DNA of 64,000 nucleotides from Flavobacterium ovatum (GCF_040703125.1 NZ_CP160035.1:3065001-3129000), one strand, 5' to 3'. Positions 1-8,981 are shown, counted from the stretch's first letter. Notes: generated from the letters alone by a model not told the origin. Numbers and translations are program-made.

Positions 1-644
1 AACTCTGCATTACTGTTTATTGATACTGTAGTATTGTCACTAAATGTAACTTTTACCGGGTAGTTCAAAGCAAACAATTCATTGTCATTAGCCTTATTCA
101 TATACGTATATAATTCTTGTTTGGATTGAATAACGATACTTCCTGTTTGTTCAAATGTCAAATTATAAGTTAAAAGTGTCATAGGAAAATTAAAGTTGAT
201 ACATTTAATAGCTTCTCTACCATCACTTTCAGCTTGGGAACAAACGTCTATAATTGTATTGTATTCTGATTGATTGTTTACAGTAACTTCAGTATAGTTA
301 CTCATTTTTACTTTTAATGGAAATTGAAGCACAACAGTATCTTGGTCGTTATTAAACATTCCTAAAATAGAAATTACTTGAGCGTAATTTGCTTCAGTCA
401 ATAATGAAACTGTAGTACCATTAACAATTGCAGTAGCTGGTAAAACAATAGAAGAACATGAAGCTCCGTCTAAAAAATCATCAAATGAACCATCATACAT
501 TGAGGTACGTTTAATATTATTAGCTGTTGTCGAATTTGTTGAATTAGGATTTTCTCCTGTAACTACATCAACTTCGTTTTGACAAGATGTAAATCCAAAT
601 AAGGCTACTAATGTCATTCCTGTAATAATTCTTAACTTTTTCAT
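1..644 (-). CDS. Secreted lipoprotein, 3' end beyond window
   Basis: The reading frame is open from the ATG at 644 down to base 1, so about 214 residues are visible and the C-terminus is missing. The N-terminus is a lipoprotein signal with lipobox FTSC (Cys21), followed by an Asn/Thr-rich linker. The mature part contains related strands of about 60-75 residues spacing (QFPLKVKMSNYTEVTVNN, then NFPMTLLTYNLTFEQ, then NYPVKVTFSDNTTVSINS), suggesting an internally repeated beta domain. It faces away from the sigma/FecR/TonB-receptor operon and has a copy of the same promoter-like element 62 bases before its ATG (707-732), so it is probably a member of that regulon. I do not know its biochemical role; a surface ligand-binding partner of the receptor is a guess from position. 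Confidence 0.75.
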   Translation of the reverse strand, partial: MKKLRIITGMTLVALFGFTSCQNEVDVVTGENPNSTNSTTANNIKRTSMYDGSFDDFLDGASCSSIVLPATAIVNGTTVSLLTEANYAQVISILGMFNNDQDTVVLQFPLKVKMSNYTEVTVNNQSEYNTIIDVCSQAESDGREAIKCINFNFPMTLLTYNLTFEQTGSIVIQSKQELYTYMNKANDNELFALNYPVKVTFSDNTTVSINSNAE

Positions 645-706
645 AATTTTCAAATTTAATGTTTTTATATTTATTGAGTGGTATTTCAAACCGTTTCTAT
701 CAGTAA

Positions 707-732
707 GACAACCATTGTTTATTTTACCCTAC
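707..732 (-). promoter_or_regulatory. Putative ECF sigma promoter (copy A)
   Basis: On the minus strand this reads GTAGGG, 15 bases, TTGTC, then TTA. It lies 62 bases before the lipoprotein ATG at 644. The same two boxes at the same spacing occur at 1000-1025 and 1718-1743, all within 1.1 kb of the ECF sigma gene. The role as -35/-10 of that sigma factor is inferred. Confidence 0.6.
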
Positions 733-733
733 C

Positions 734-937
734 CTAGTATTTAAAAAAAAAAATATATATTGTGTTAATTAATATATACGTCATTATTAAAGCAATAAAA
801 TGTTTAACGTTTATAGAAGTTGTATAATCCTCCGAAGTATTATTATCTCCTTGCGCTTCATTTATATTTGTTTGAGATAATGTAAAACCAAATACATTTA
901 CTAATGTTTGTCCTGTGATTGTTTTTAACTTTTTCAT
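734..937 (-). pseudogene. Decayed duplicate of the lipoprotein gene start
   Basis: A 67-codon frame starts with MKKLKTITGQTLVNVFGFT, closely matching the start of the lipoprotein at 644 (MKKLRIITGMTLVALFGFT). The lipobox Cys is lost (TSCQ became TLSQ). After about 40 residues the similarity fades into a hydrophobic tail that ends right beside promoter copy A. The upstream region was duplicated too: the GTAGGG-N15-TTGTC element and a 62-base leader of identical length are kept. It is best read as the remnant of a tandem duplication with its promoter still intact. A short peptide or non-coding transcript from it cannot be excluded. Confidence 0.6.
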
Positions 938-999
938 ACTATTTAAGTTCGGAGTTGTTATTAATATGGTTTTATTCTTTAACCGCTTTCTAATAACAA

Positions 1000-1025
1000 G
1001 ACAACCAATGCTTACTTTTCCCTAC
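1000..1025 (-). promoter_or_regulatory. Putative ECF sigma promoter (copy B)
   Basis: The minus strand reads GTAGGG, 15 bases, TTGTC. It precedes the decayed lipoprotein copy (ATG at 937) by 62 bases, the same leader length as copy A. Bases around the boxes (for example a shared TTGGTTGTCTT-like stretch) also match copy A, as expected for a duplicated promoter. Confidence 0.55.
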
Positions 1026-1187
1026 TCAATTTCATAAATAAAAAAAAATAATTAATCATTAAACACTTAATAACCAGATTATTATTATTATTTGGAAATT
1101 GTTCTAAAAGTAAAATCATTTGCTATAGCTAATTCTATTTAAAAAAAAAAGTAATTTTACCAATACCAAAAAACAAAAAGCCCCATA

Positions 1188-1703
1188 ATGACCGAAGAAA
1201 AAAATAATCTCTGTGAAGAACTTCACTTTAATGATTTTTATCTCAAAAATGTTCAATCAGCCACGAACTTCGCTTATTATAAATGTGGAGATCGGGATTC
1301 GGCATTGGATTTAGTTCAAGATGCCTTTACTAAAATCTGGGAAAATTGCTCTCAAATTGATTTTACCAAAGTCAAGACCTATTTATTGACAACCGTAAAC
1401 AATCTTTTCCTAAATACGATCAAACACAAAAAGGTCGTTTTTCAATATCAAAAGGAAGTTCCTAATTTGGATACTAATAATCAAAGTCCGGAATATCTAT
1501 TAGAAGAAGAAGAATTTAAAGTCAAACTTCAAAACGCCATTAGTTCCTTAACAGAAGCGCAACGGGAAGTATTCTTAATGAATAGGATTGAAGGAAAAAA
1601 ATACCGTGAGATTGCAGAACTATTAGCTATTTCACAAAAAGCAGTGGAAAAGAGAATGTCTGGCGCTTTGAAAATCCTAAAGTCGCAAATCGAAAACATA
1701 TAA
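1188..1703 (+). CDS. ECF-type RNA polymerase sigma factor (FecI-like)
   Basis: A 171-residue protein with the two-domain layout of extracytoplasmic-function sigma factors. Region 2 lies at about residues 20-90 (LVQDAFTKIWEN, core RNA polymerase and -10 contacts). Region 4 is a helix-turn-helix at about 115-165 (LTEAQREVFLMNRIEGKKYREIAELL, then SQKAVEKRM). It is followed by fecR and a TonB-dependent receptor with an STN domain, the classical cell-surface signalling order. Known members are held by the FecR protein until the receptor senses its ligand. A TAATTTTAC box lies at 1152-1160, 27 bases before the ATG, and could be the housekeeping promoter of this operon. The signal and full regulon are unknown. 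Confidence 0.93.
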   Translation: MTEEKNNLCEELHFNDFYLKNVQSATNFAYYKCGDRDSALDLVQDAFTKIWENCSQIDFTKVKTYLLTTVNNLFLNTIKHKKVVFQYQKEVPNLDTNNQSPEYLLEEEEFKVKLQNAISSLTEAQREVFLMNRIEGKKYREIAELLAISQKAVEKRMSGALKILKSQIENI

Positions 1704-1717
1704 ATTTAGTTTCAAAA

Positions 1718-1743
1718 GTAGGGTAATTCGAAAATGAGTTGTC
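1718..1743 (+). promoter_or_regulatory. Putative ECF sigma promoter (copy C), before fecR
   Basis: GTAGGG, 15 bases, TTGTC lies between the sigma stop codon (1703) and the anti-sigma gene, in the same arrangement as copies A and B. The TTGTC box overlaps the possible upstream start ATG at 1734, so the fecR start used here is the ATG at 1767, 23 bases after the element. It would let the sigma factor drive its own anti-sigma factor and receptor. Confidence 0.6.
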
Positions 1744-1766
1744 CTAATAGTATAGCACTGGAAATT

Positions 1767-2681
1767 ATGGAAAATGAGAAACAAATATTAAAATGGTTAA
1801 ATGGTGAACTTTCGAGTCAAGAAATCGAGGATTTGAAACAATCCCCAGATTTTAAGACTTACGAAAAAATGGCCCATTATACGGTACATCTACAAACCCC
1901 AACACTAGATGCTCAAGAAGCTTTGTCTGCATTTCAAAAACGTAAAAAAAATAAGAATACTGGTAAATTGGTTTCTTTCAATAGAACAATTTGGTACCAA
2001 ATGGCAGCTGCATTTTTAGTGTTATTAACCACAGCATATTTCTTATATTACAATAGCACTACTACTTTTGAAACTCAAATTGCACAAAATCAAACATTCC
2101 GTTTACCTGATAATTCTGAAGTGGTTTTAAATGCCGCTTCAAAAATTAGTTTCAAAGAGAATAAATGGGATGAAAATCGTGATTTGACCTTGGAAGGAGA
2201 AGCCTATTTTCAGGTGCAGAAAGGAAAAACATTTAGTGTAAATACGTCAGATGGAATCGTAAAAGTATTAGGAACACATTTCAATGTAAAACAACGCGAT
2301 CATTATTTTGAAGTACGTTGTTTTGAAGGTTTGGTAAGTGTAACCCATAACGATGAAACTGTAAAATTACCTCCTGGAAAAACCTTTAGATTAATTGGTA
2401 ACCAAATCGAAAATATCCCTGATTTCAATGCTAATACGCCATCTTGGTTACAGCAAGAATCAAGTTTTGAAAACATTCCTTTAGTGCAGGTTATAAGTGA
2501 ATTAGAGCGTCAGTACATTCTTAAAATCAAAACGGATGGAATTGATACTGCAGTATTATTTACAGGAACTTTTACCCATAAAAACGAAAAAGTAGCACTA
2601 GATGCTATTACAATTCCATTGCAAATTAGTTATAAAATAGAAGGCAAAACCGTTATATTTTACAAAAATGGAAATCAATAA
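1767..2681 (+). CDS. FecR-family anti-sigma factor
   Basis: 304 residues. There is a cytoplasmic N-terminal segment, one membrane helix (about residues 74-92, MAAAFLVLLTTAYFLYY), a periplasmic FecR domain (about 100-210, with FRLPDNSEVVLNAASKISF and LTLEGEAYFQVQKG) and a C-terminal DUF4974-like domain that resembles STN/secretin folds. FecR proteins bind the ECF sigma factor inside the cell and the receptor N-terminal domain in the periplasm. The ATG at 1734 would add 11 residues but overlaps the TTGTC box of the promoter-like element, so 1767 (MENEKQILKWL) is preferred. It overlaps the receptor gene by 14 bases, indicating translational coupling. Confidence 0.9.
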   Translation: MENEKQILKWLNGELSSQEIEDLKQSPDFKTYEKMAHYTVHLQTPTLDAQEALSAFQKRKKNKNTGKLVSFNRTIWYQMAAAFLVLLTTAYFLYYNSTTTFETQIAQNQTFRLPDNSEVVLNAASKISFKENKWDENRDLTLEGEAYFQVQKGKTFSVNTSDGIVKVLGTHFNVKQRDHYFEVRCFEGLVSVTHNDETVKLPPGKTFRLIGNQIENIPDFNANTPSWLQQESSFENIPLVQVISELERQYILKIKTDGIDTAVLFTGTFTHKNEKVALDAITIPLQISYKIEGKTVIFYKNGNQ

Positions 2682-5178
2682 ATGGCTTATTTATTTTCTA
2701 TTCCTAATCAGTTTTTCCAATTATGCGCAAAAAACCGTGGGTACAATTCCATTAGAGAATTACTTAAAAGGCATTGAACAAAAGTTTGATGTGAAGTTTT
2801 CCTATGCCGTTTCTGATGTAGCCAATGTTAAGATAAATCAACCTATCCAGAAATTGACATTAGAACAAACAATTACCTACTTGAATACCAATTCACTTTT
2901 AAACTTCAAAGCATTAGACAAACGTTATATAACTGTTTCCCTAGCTGATAAAAAGGTGGCTATTTGTGGAATCATAATTGGTTATGACACACAAAATCCC
3001 CTGTCAGGAGCATCCATTTCAATGAATTCGATTTTAAAAACATCAACGAATGCTAAAGGTAATTTTAGTTTAACGAATGTTTCTTTGGAAGCAACAATTT
3101 TAGTTTCTTATTTAGGTTATGAAAGCCAACAAATTACTGTTAAAAACTTTTTTTTAAATTCGAGTTCTTGTAAAAATATAACTCTAAAACCCGTTAATGA
3201 AGAACTTAATCCAGTGTTGATAAACGTCTATTTAACGGCAGGTTTACAAAAATACATAGACGGAAATATTGTCCTTACTACAAAGAAATTTGAAATTTTA
3301 CCCGGTTTAGTACAACCAGATGTTTTACAATCTATTCAAGTATTACCTGGAATAGAAAGTACAAACGAAAGTATAGCCAACATCAACGTACGTGGAGGAA
3401 CTAACGACCAAAACTTAATGATTTGGGACAATATTAAAATGTATCATTCCGGACATTTTTTTGGATTAATATCCGCTTATAATCCTAATTTGACTGATAA
3501 AGTAATTATTACTAAGAACGGGACTTCGGCTGAATATAGTGATGGCGTATCCAGTACAATTGCAATGTTTACCAAAGACGACGTTAGTACTAAACTCTCT
3601 GGCGGTGCTGGTGTCAATCTTATTGATGCAGATGCTTTTCTAGAAATTCCATTGGCAAAAAAATGGTCGGTTCATGTTTCTGGACGTCGTTCTATAACAG
3701 ATTATTTGGACACACCAACTTTTACAAAGTATTTCAAACGCAGTTTTCAAGATTCTGAAATTAATGCTGACCAACAAGATTCAAACTCTAAATCGGATTT
3801 TCATTTTTTTGATTATACAGCCAAACTATTGTTTGACCTGAATGAGAATCATCAGTTTAGAGCCAATATCATTGGGATACAAAACAATTTAGAGTACAGT
3901 GAAGCCGAATCCAAATCAAGTTCTTTATCTCAAAAAAACTTAGGCGCTGGTATCAACTGGAAAGGGAAATGGAACGAAAAATGGACAACTGAAGCCAATG
4001 GATATTATTCCAAATACAATATCGATGCTTCAGACTATCGTGTACAAACCAATCAATTATTGACAGAAGCGAATGAAGTTTTGGAAACAGGAGCCAAAAT
4101 TAACACCAAATTCAAAGCAAAAGAGCAGCTCCATTTTCTAGCGGGTTATCAAATTACCGAAACTGGAATGTTGAATCAAACGACAGTAAGTGCGCCCTCC
4201 TACTCTAGTACTAAGAAAAACGTACTCTTGAGTCAAGCCATTTTTGCAGAAGCCGAATTTCATAACAACCATACTTTTTTAAGACTTGGAGCTCGTTTGA
4301 ATTATTTTCAAAAATTCAGCAAATTTATCATTGAGCCACGCATTAATTTTCGACAAGAATTATCTAAGATTTTTGCTTTAAAAATAGAAGGAGAATTCAA
4401 AAACCAAATAGCAACTCAAATTATCGATTTTGAAGATGATTTTCTGGGTGTCGAAAAAAGACGTTGGGTTGTGGTCAACAATACTACTATTCCTATTGCA
4501 ACAAGTAAACAAGCCTCGTTTGGAATGGAGTTCAAGCAAAAGAAATTCAATTTGGATATAACTGGTTTTTATAAAATAATAGAAGGGATCACAGCTTCTA
4601 ATCAAGGATTTTACAATAATTTTCAATATAAAAACGCCAATGGAAGTTATACCTCCAAAGGAATTGAATTTTTGGCTAATAAAACTTCTCACAATTACAG
4701 CATTTGGACTAGCTACACTTTGAGTAAGAACGACTACCAATTTGACAGTTTTACGCCTTCTCAATTTCCTAATAATGTTGATATCAGGCATTCAATAACT
4801 TTTGGTTTTAGTTATAACTTAATGCAAAACCTAAGTATTTCTTTAGGAGGAATGTGGCGTAATGGTCATCCTTATACCGCTCCTGTAGTTGGAAATGAAA
4901 CAATACAAACAGGAAATACGACTGTGGTTAATTATGATAGTCCTAACAATACAAACTTGGATAATTTCAAACGGTTGGATGTATCTCTAAGTTATAAAAT
5001 TCCTTTTTCAGCTTCCGCAAAAGGAATATTGAGAGCAGGAATAATAAATCTAACGAATGAACAAAATTTGATTAATCGTTATTATAGAGTAGATCAATCC
5101 AATTCAAATAAAGCGGTTGAAGTCAATAATACTTCCTTAGGATTGACTCCAAATGTGAGTTTTAGAGTTAATTTCTAA
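2668..5178 (+). CDS. TonB-dependent receptor with STN signalling domain
   Basis: 836 residues with a signal peptide (cleavage after about residue 20, NYAQ). In order: an STN domain (about 30-90) that in transducers contacts FecR, a carboxypeptidase-like regulatory beta domain (about 97-175), a plug (about 200-310, with QVLPGIES and NVRGGTNDQNLMIWD), then the beta-barrel ending in Phe (VSFRVNF). This is an outer-membrane importer energised by TonB; substrates of this class include siderophores, cobalamin, peptides and glycans. No SusD partner lies beside it, and the lipoprotein at 1-644 is the only nearby surface candidate. The start overlaps fecR by 14 bases. The substrate cannot be told from sequence. 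Confidence 0.93.
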   Translation: MEINKWLIYFLFLISFSNYAQKTVGTIPLENYLKGIEQKFDVKFSYAVSDVANVKINQPIQKLTLEQTITYLNTNSLLNFKALDKRYITVSLADKKVAICGIIIGYDTQNPLSGASISMNSILKTSTNAKGNFSLTNVSLEATILVSYLGYESQQITVKNFFLNSSSCKNITLKPVNEELNPVLINVYLTAGLQKYIDGNIVLTTKKFEILPGLVQPDVLQSIQVLPGIESTNESIANINVRGGTNDQNLMIWDNIKMYHSGHFFGLISAYNPNLTDKVIITKNGTSAEYSDGVSSTIAMFTKDDVSTKLSGGAGVNLIDADAFLEIPLAKKWSVHVSGRRSITDYLDTPTFTKYFKRSFQDSEINADQQDSNSKSDFHFFDYTAKLLFDLNENHQFRANIIGIQNNLEYSEAESKSSSLSQKNLGAGINWKGKWNEKWTTEANGYYSKYNIDASDYRVQTNQLLTEANEVLETGAKINTKFKAKEQLHFLAGYQITETGMLNQTTVSAPSYSSTKKNVLLSQAIFAEAEFHNNHTFLRLGARLNYFQKFSKFIIEPRINFRQELSKIFALKIEGEFKNQIATQIIDFEDDFLGVEKRRWVVVNNTTIPIATSKQASFGMEFKQKKFNLDITGFYKIIEGITASNQGFYNNFQYKNANGSYTSKGIEFLANKTSHNYSIWTSYTLSKNDYQFDSFTPSQFPNNVDIRHSITFGFSYNLMQNLSISLGGMWRNGHPYTAPVVGNETIQTGNTTVVNYDSPNNTNLDNFKRLDVSLSYKIPFSASAKGILRAGIINLTNEQNLINRYYRVDQSNSNKAVEVNNTSLGLTPNVSFRVNF

Positions 5179-5411
5179 ACTGAAAATTCAGTACAAATAT
5201 TTTACGCCAAAAATTAAAAAGGATGATATGATTAAATCTGAAATAATCTATGTAATCTGCGGCAAGTTTTAACAATATAGGCTTTATCTCTTCTTGATCA
5301 AATAATTGTAGTTTTTTCTGAATTTTTATAAAAAAATTAGGAACATTAGACTTCAAAAAAATGTAAATTGGCACATTCATTGCTACTTATCGCGCACAAA
5401 AACTACTATAC

Positions 5412-6965
5412 ATGGACAAAATAAAAATACTTTGGGTTGATGATGAAATTGATTATCTCAAACCCCACATCCTTTTTTTAGAGAAAAAAAATTACAGCGT
5501 AACCACTTGTAACAACGGTCGTGACGCTATAGATATATTTGAAAATGAAAACTTTGATGTTGTTTTTCTAGATGAAAATATGCCTGGGATGAGCGGATTG
5601 GAAACTCTTTCAGAAATGAAAGAGAAAAAATCTTCCGTTCCCATGATTATGATTACCAAAAGTGAAGAAGAATACATTATGGAAGAAGCCATAGGTTCTA
5701 AAATTGCTGATTATCTAATCAAGCCCGTTAATCCGCATCAAATTTTATTGAGTTTAAAGAAAATTTTAGACCACTCCCGTTTGATAACTGAAAAAACCAC
5801 TCTGGATTATCAGAAAGAGTTTCGTAAGATTTCTATGGAAATGGGCATGGTCAATTCCTATGAAGATTGGATTGAATTTTACAAAAAATTGATATTTTGG
5901 GAACTGAATCTTGAAAACATCAATGACCATTCATTGACTGAAATTTTAGAATCTCAAAAACAAGAAGCCAATTCTCAATTTGGAAAATTCATCGAGCGTA
6001 ATTATGAAGATTGGTTTGAACCAAAAGCAGACAAACCAGTTCAATCACACACCTTGTTCAGGGAAGTTGTGGTTCCAGAATTAGTCAAAAAAGACAAACC
6101 AGTGCTATTTGTAGTCATTGATAATTTACGCTATGACCAGTGGAAAGTTTTTGAAGATGTGGTCGCTAAACATTACAAACTGGAAAAAGAAGTACCCTAT
6201 TACTCTATTCTACCAACTGCAACTCAATACGCTAGAAATGCCATTTTCTCAGGATTATTGCCTGTTGATATGGAGAAAAAATTTCCGCAATACTGGAAGA
6301 ACGACCCGGAAGAAGGAGGTAAAAACCTTTATGAAGCTGAGTTTTTGACAGCACATTTAAAACGTTTAGGATTAAACATTAAAGAGGATTATTTCAAAAT
6401 AACCAATTTAGCTGCTGGAAAAAAACTGGTTGAAAACTTTAAAGGTTTAAAGAACAACGACCTAGTTACTATAGTCTATAACTTTGTAGACATGCTTTCA
6501 CATGCCAAAACGGAGATGGATGTAGTTAAAGAATTAGCATCAGATGATAAGGCTTATCGTTCTTTAACGTTAAGTTGGTTCAAAAATTCCCCTTTGTTAG
6601 AAATCATTCAACAAGCGCAAGCTTTAGGTTTCAAATTGGTGCTTACAACAGATCACGGGACCATCAATGTACGAAATCCATCAAAAGTGGTTGGAGATAA
6701 AAACACCAGTTTAAACTTAAGATACAAGACAGGCCGAAGCCTTACTTATGAACATAAAGATGTTTATGCGGTCAAAGACCCAAAAAAAATTGGTTTACCG
6801 ATCATAAATATGACCAGTTCTTATATTTTTGCTAAAAATGATTTATTCTTGGCTTATGTCAACAATTTCAATCATTATGTGGGTTATTACAAAAACACCT
6901 ATCAACACGGTGGAATTTCATTAGAAGAAATGATTATTCCTTGTTTGGTGTTTAATCCAAAATAA
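5412..6965 (+). CDS. porX: PorX, T9SS response regulator with PglZ domain
   Basis: 517 residues. The receiver domain (1-120) has acidic pocket D10/D11, phospho-acceptor Asp54 (FLDENMPG), and TK and KP motifs. A helical linker leads to a PglZ/alkaline-phosphatase-like domain (about 200-517) with the expected metal-site motifs: VVIDNLRYDQW, the catalytic-Thr region TATQYARNA, and LTTDHGT. This architecture and length are those of PorX, which with the kinase PorY controls type IX secretion in Bacteroidetes and has phosphodiesterase activity on nucleotides. PorY is not in the window. A T9SS cargo protein is encoded at 36356-37510. tsaE follows after a palindromic spacer. Confidence 0.92.
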   Translation: MDKIKILWVDDEIDYLKPHILFLEKKNYSVTTCNNGRDAIDIFENENFDVVFLDENMPGMSGLETLSEMKEKKSSVPMIMITKSEEEYIMEEAIGSKIADYLIKPVNPHQILLSLKKILDHSRLITEKTTLDYQKEFRKISMEMGMVNSYEDWIEFYKKLIFWELNLENINDHSLTEILESQKQEANSQFGKFIERNYEDWFEPKADKPVQSHTLFREVVVPELVKKDKPVLFVVIDNLRYDQWKVFEDVVAKHYKLEKEVPYYSILPTATQYARNAIFSGLLPVDMEKKFPQYWKNDPEEGGKNLYEAEFLTAHLKRLGLNIKEDYFKITNLAAGKKLVENFKGLKNNDLVTIVYNFVDMLSHAKTEMDVVKELASDDKAYRSLTLSWFKNSPLLEIIQQAQALGFKLVLTTDHGTINVRNPSKVVGDKNTSLNLRYKTGRSLTYEHKDVYAVKDPKKIGLPIINMTSSYIFAKNDLFLAYVNNFNHYVGYYKNTYQHGGISLEEMIIPCLVFNPK

Positions 6966-6981
6966 ATTTAAAAAAAATTGG

Positions 6982-7062
6982 AAGTTATGAGTTATGAAGT
7001 AGGAGTTTTGGAGAATATTAGATCCAATTAACTCATAACTCATAACTCCTAATTCATAACTA
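6982..7062. repeat. Palindromic spacer of AGTTATG units
   Basis: The left part contains AGTTATGAGTTATGAAGTAG and the right part contains the complementary ACTCATAACTCATAACTCC. The two can pair imperfectly around a short loop, and the unit AGTTATG is also iterated. It fills most of the 105-base gap between porX and tsaE. It is non-coding; it could be a small mobile palindrome or an mRNA-processing or termination hairpin. Confidence 0.6.
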
Positions 7063-7070
7063 GCTGTAAA

Positions 7071-7478
7071 ATGGAATTTATATTTTCTTTAAACGAAATT
7101 GAGTCAATAGCTCAAAAAGTATTGGACACCAAGCCTAATGAAGTCATTATTTTTCATGGGGAAATGGGGGCTGGAAAAACAACATTTATCAAAGCATTGG
7201 CTAAAAAACTAGGAGTTACGGGCTCAACAAGCAGTCCTACTTTCTCTTTAGTTAATGAATACGAAGCGGCTAATAATCAGTTGGTTTATCACTTTGATTT
7301 TTATCGTTTAAAAAATGAAATAGAAGCCTTAGATATGGGAGTCGATGAATACTTATATTCTGGTAATTGGTGTTTTATCGAATGGGCTGAAAACATTCCA
7401 AACTTAATCCCTGAATTACATTCTGTGATCACTATTAAAGCACTACCTGATGGAAAAAGGATTTTAGAATTGAGATAA
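7071..7478 (+). CDS. tsaE: TsaE, tRNA t6A biosynthesis ATPase
   Basis: 135 residues, the usual length. A P-loop lies at residues 30-38 (GEMGAGKTT). Downstream it has the family pattern SSPTFSLVNEY and the acidic YLYSGNWCFIEWAE region. TsaE is the ATPase partner of TsaB and TsaD that puts threonylcarbamoyl on A37 of ANN-decoding tRNAs. It is close behind porX in the same direction, with alanine dehydrogenase after a 297-base gap in which I see no feature apart from the promoter-like box just before ald. Confidence 0.92.
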   Translation: MEFIFSLNEIESIAQKVLDTKPNEVIIFHGEMGAGKTTFIKALAKKLGVTGSTSSPTFSLVNEYEAANNQLVYHFDFYRLKNEIEALDMGVDEYLYSGNWCFIEWAENIPNLIPELHSVITIKALPDGKRILELR

Positions 7479-7775
7479 AACACTCTAATCTTCTTATTTA
7501 TTTTTCACCAATTTATGTGATAAAAAAGGAGAAAACAGATTTTAGAAATATTAAAAATTTGATTAATCTTTTTGTGAATTTAGAGAAATCTATACCTCTA
7601 TGTATCATAGCAAAGCACCTTATCAAATGTTCTTAGTATTTCTTATATGGTTAAAAAAAGCTATGTGTTTCAAAAAAAAAACACACTCAACAAAAACAAT
7701 TGGTTAATAATAGAAACGGAAATCGCTTATTTTAATCTTTTTACGTAATTTTACTTTCAAATTATCACATTTACA

Positions 7776-8981
7776 ATGTCAATAACCGTAGCAATTACAC
7801 CATTTACGAAAGAACAGTTACTCCCACAAGAAGAAAAACTGGAAGTAGCTAAACGAAAGAGCGAACTTTTTATCGGTGTTCCTAGCGAAACCAGTTACCA
7901 AGAACGACGAATTTGTTTAACTCCTGATGCTGTAAATTCACTTACGCATCACGGTCATCGTGTGATGATTGAATCCGGTGCTGGCGAAAGTTCCAGTTAT
8001 ACAGACAAAGAATACAGTGATGCAGGAGCCGAAATCACCCATGACACCCGCAAAGTTTTTGGCTGTCCGATGATTCTCAAAGTCGGTGCTCCTACCATAG
8101 ATGAAATTGAAATGATGAACAATAAGTCCATCCTTATCTCTTCAATTCAGTTAAAAACCAAAAGTAAAGCCTATTTTGAAGCTTTAAGTAAGAAAAAAAT
8201 AACCGCTTTGGCATTTGAGTATATCAAAGATCAAGACGGCTCTTATCCAGCTGTACGTTCTTCAAGCGAAATCGCAGGAACCGCTTCCATACTAATTGCC
8301 GCCGAATTAATGATCACCAATGATTTTGGAAAAGGGTTATTGTTTGGCAATATTACAGGAGTTCCTCCTACTGATGTAGTGATTATCGGAGCTGGTACTG
8401 TGGCTGAATTTGCTGCCAAAACAGCCTTAGGATTAGGAGCTAATATAAAAATATTTGACAACTCCATAACTAAGCTAAGACGACTACAAAACACACTGGA
8501 CCAAAGAGTATTCACCTCTACCATTCAAACCAAAGCATTAACCAAAGCCTTACGTCGTTGTGACGTCGCTATTGGCGCATTGCGTGGAGCGCAACGTTGT
8601 CCAGTAGTAGTTTCTGAAACTATGGTCGAACACATGAAAAAAGGAGCTGTCATTGTTGATGTTAGTATCGATACCGGAGGATGTTTTGAAACCTCAGAAG
8701 TGACAACCCACGAAAAACCAACCTTTATCAAAAGTAATGTCCTGCACTATTGTGTGCCTAATATTGCTTCACGATACTCCAAAACCGCATCACTTTCCAT
8801 CAGTAACATCATTACCCCTTACTTGATGCAAATTGCTGACGATGGTGGAATCGAATCGGCGATTCGTTGTGATGCAGGATTAAAAAACGGCGTTTACCTC
8901 TACCACGGAATCTTAACCAACAAAGCCATTGGCGATTGGTTCAATTTACCCAATAACGACATCAATTTAATTGTATTTTAA
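7776..8981 (+). CDS. ald: Alanine dehydrogenase
   Basis: 401 residues. The catalytic N-domain follows the family pattern (GVPSETSYQERRICLTPDAV, then MILKVGAP). The Rossmann NAD site is at about residues 205-235 (VVIIGAGTVAEFAAKTALGLG), followed by DVSIDTGGCFETSEVTTH. Ald interconverts L-alanine with pyruvate and ammonia using NAD. It is about 30 residues longer than the roughly 370-residue classical enzymes because of an N-terminal extension. A TAATTTTAC box lies at 7746-7754, 21 bases before the ATG. The racemase operon at 28-33 kb could feed L-alanine to it, but that link is only inferred. Confidence 0.92.
   Translation: MSITVAITPFTKEQLLPQEEKLEVAKRKSELFIGVPSETSYQERRICLTPDAVNSLTHHGHRVMIESGAGESSSYTDKEYSDAGAEITHDTRKVFGCPMILKVGAPTIDEIEMMNNKSILISSIQLKTKSKAYFEALSKKKITALAFEYIKDQDGSYPAVRSSSEIAGTASILIAAELMITNDFGKGLLFGNITGVPPTDVVIIGAGTVAEFAAKTALGLGANIKIFDNSITKLRRLQNTLDQRVFTSTIQTKALTKALRRCDVAIGALRGAQRCPVVVSETMVEHMKKGAVIVDVSIDTGGCFETSEVTTHEKPTFIKSNVLHYCVPNIASRYSKTASLSISNIITPYLMQIADDGGIESAIRCDAGLKNGVYLYHGILTNKAIGDWFNLPNNDINLIVF

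Noticed and set aside
4378..4791. 137-codon minus-strand frame inside the TonB receptor gene
   Set aside because: It is fully antisense to a well-supported gene and reads as low-quality translation.
5168..5380. 70-codon minus-strand frame between the TonB receptor and porX
   Set aside because: It overlaps the end of the receptor gene, has no recognisable protein features and covers the likely porX promoter region.
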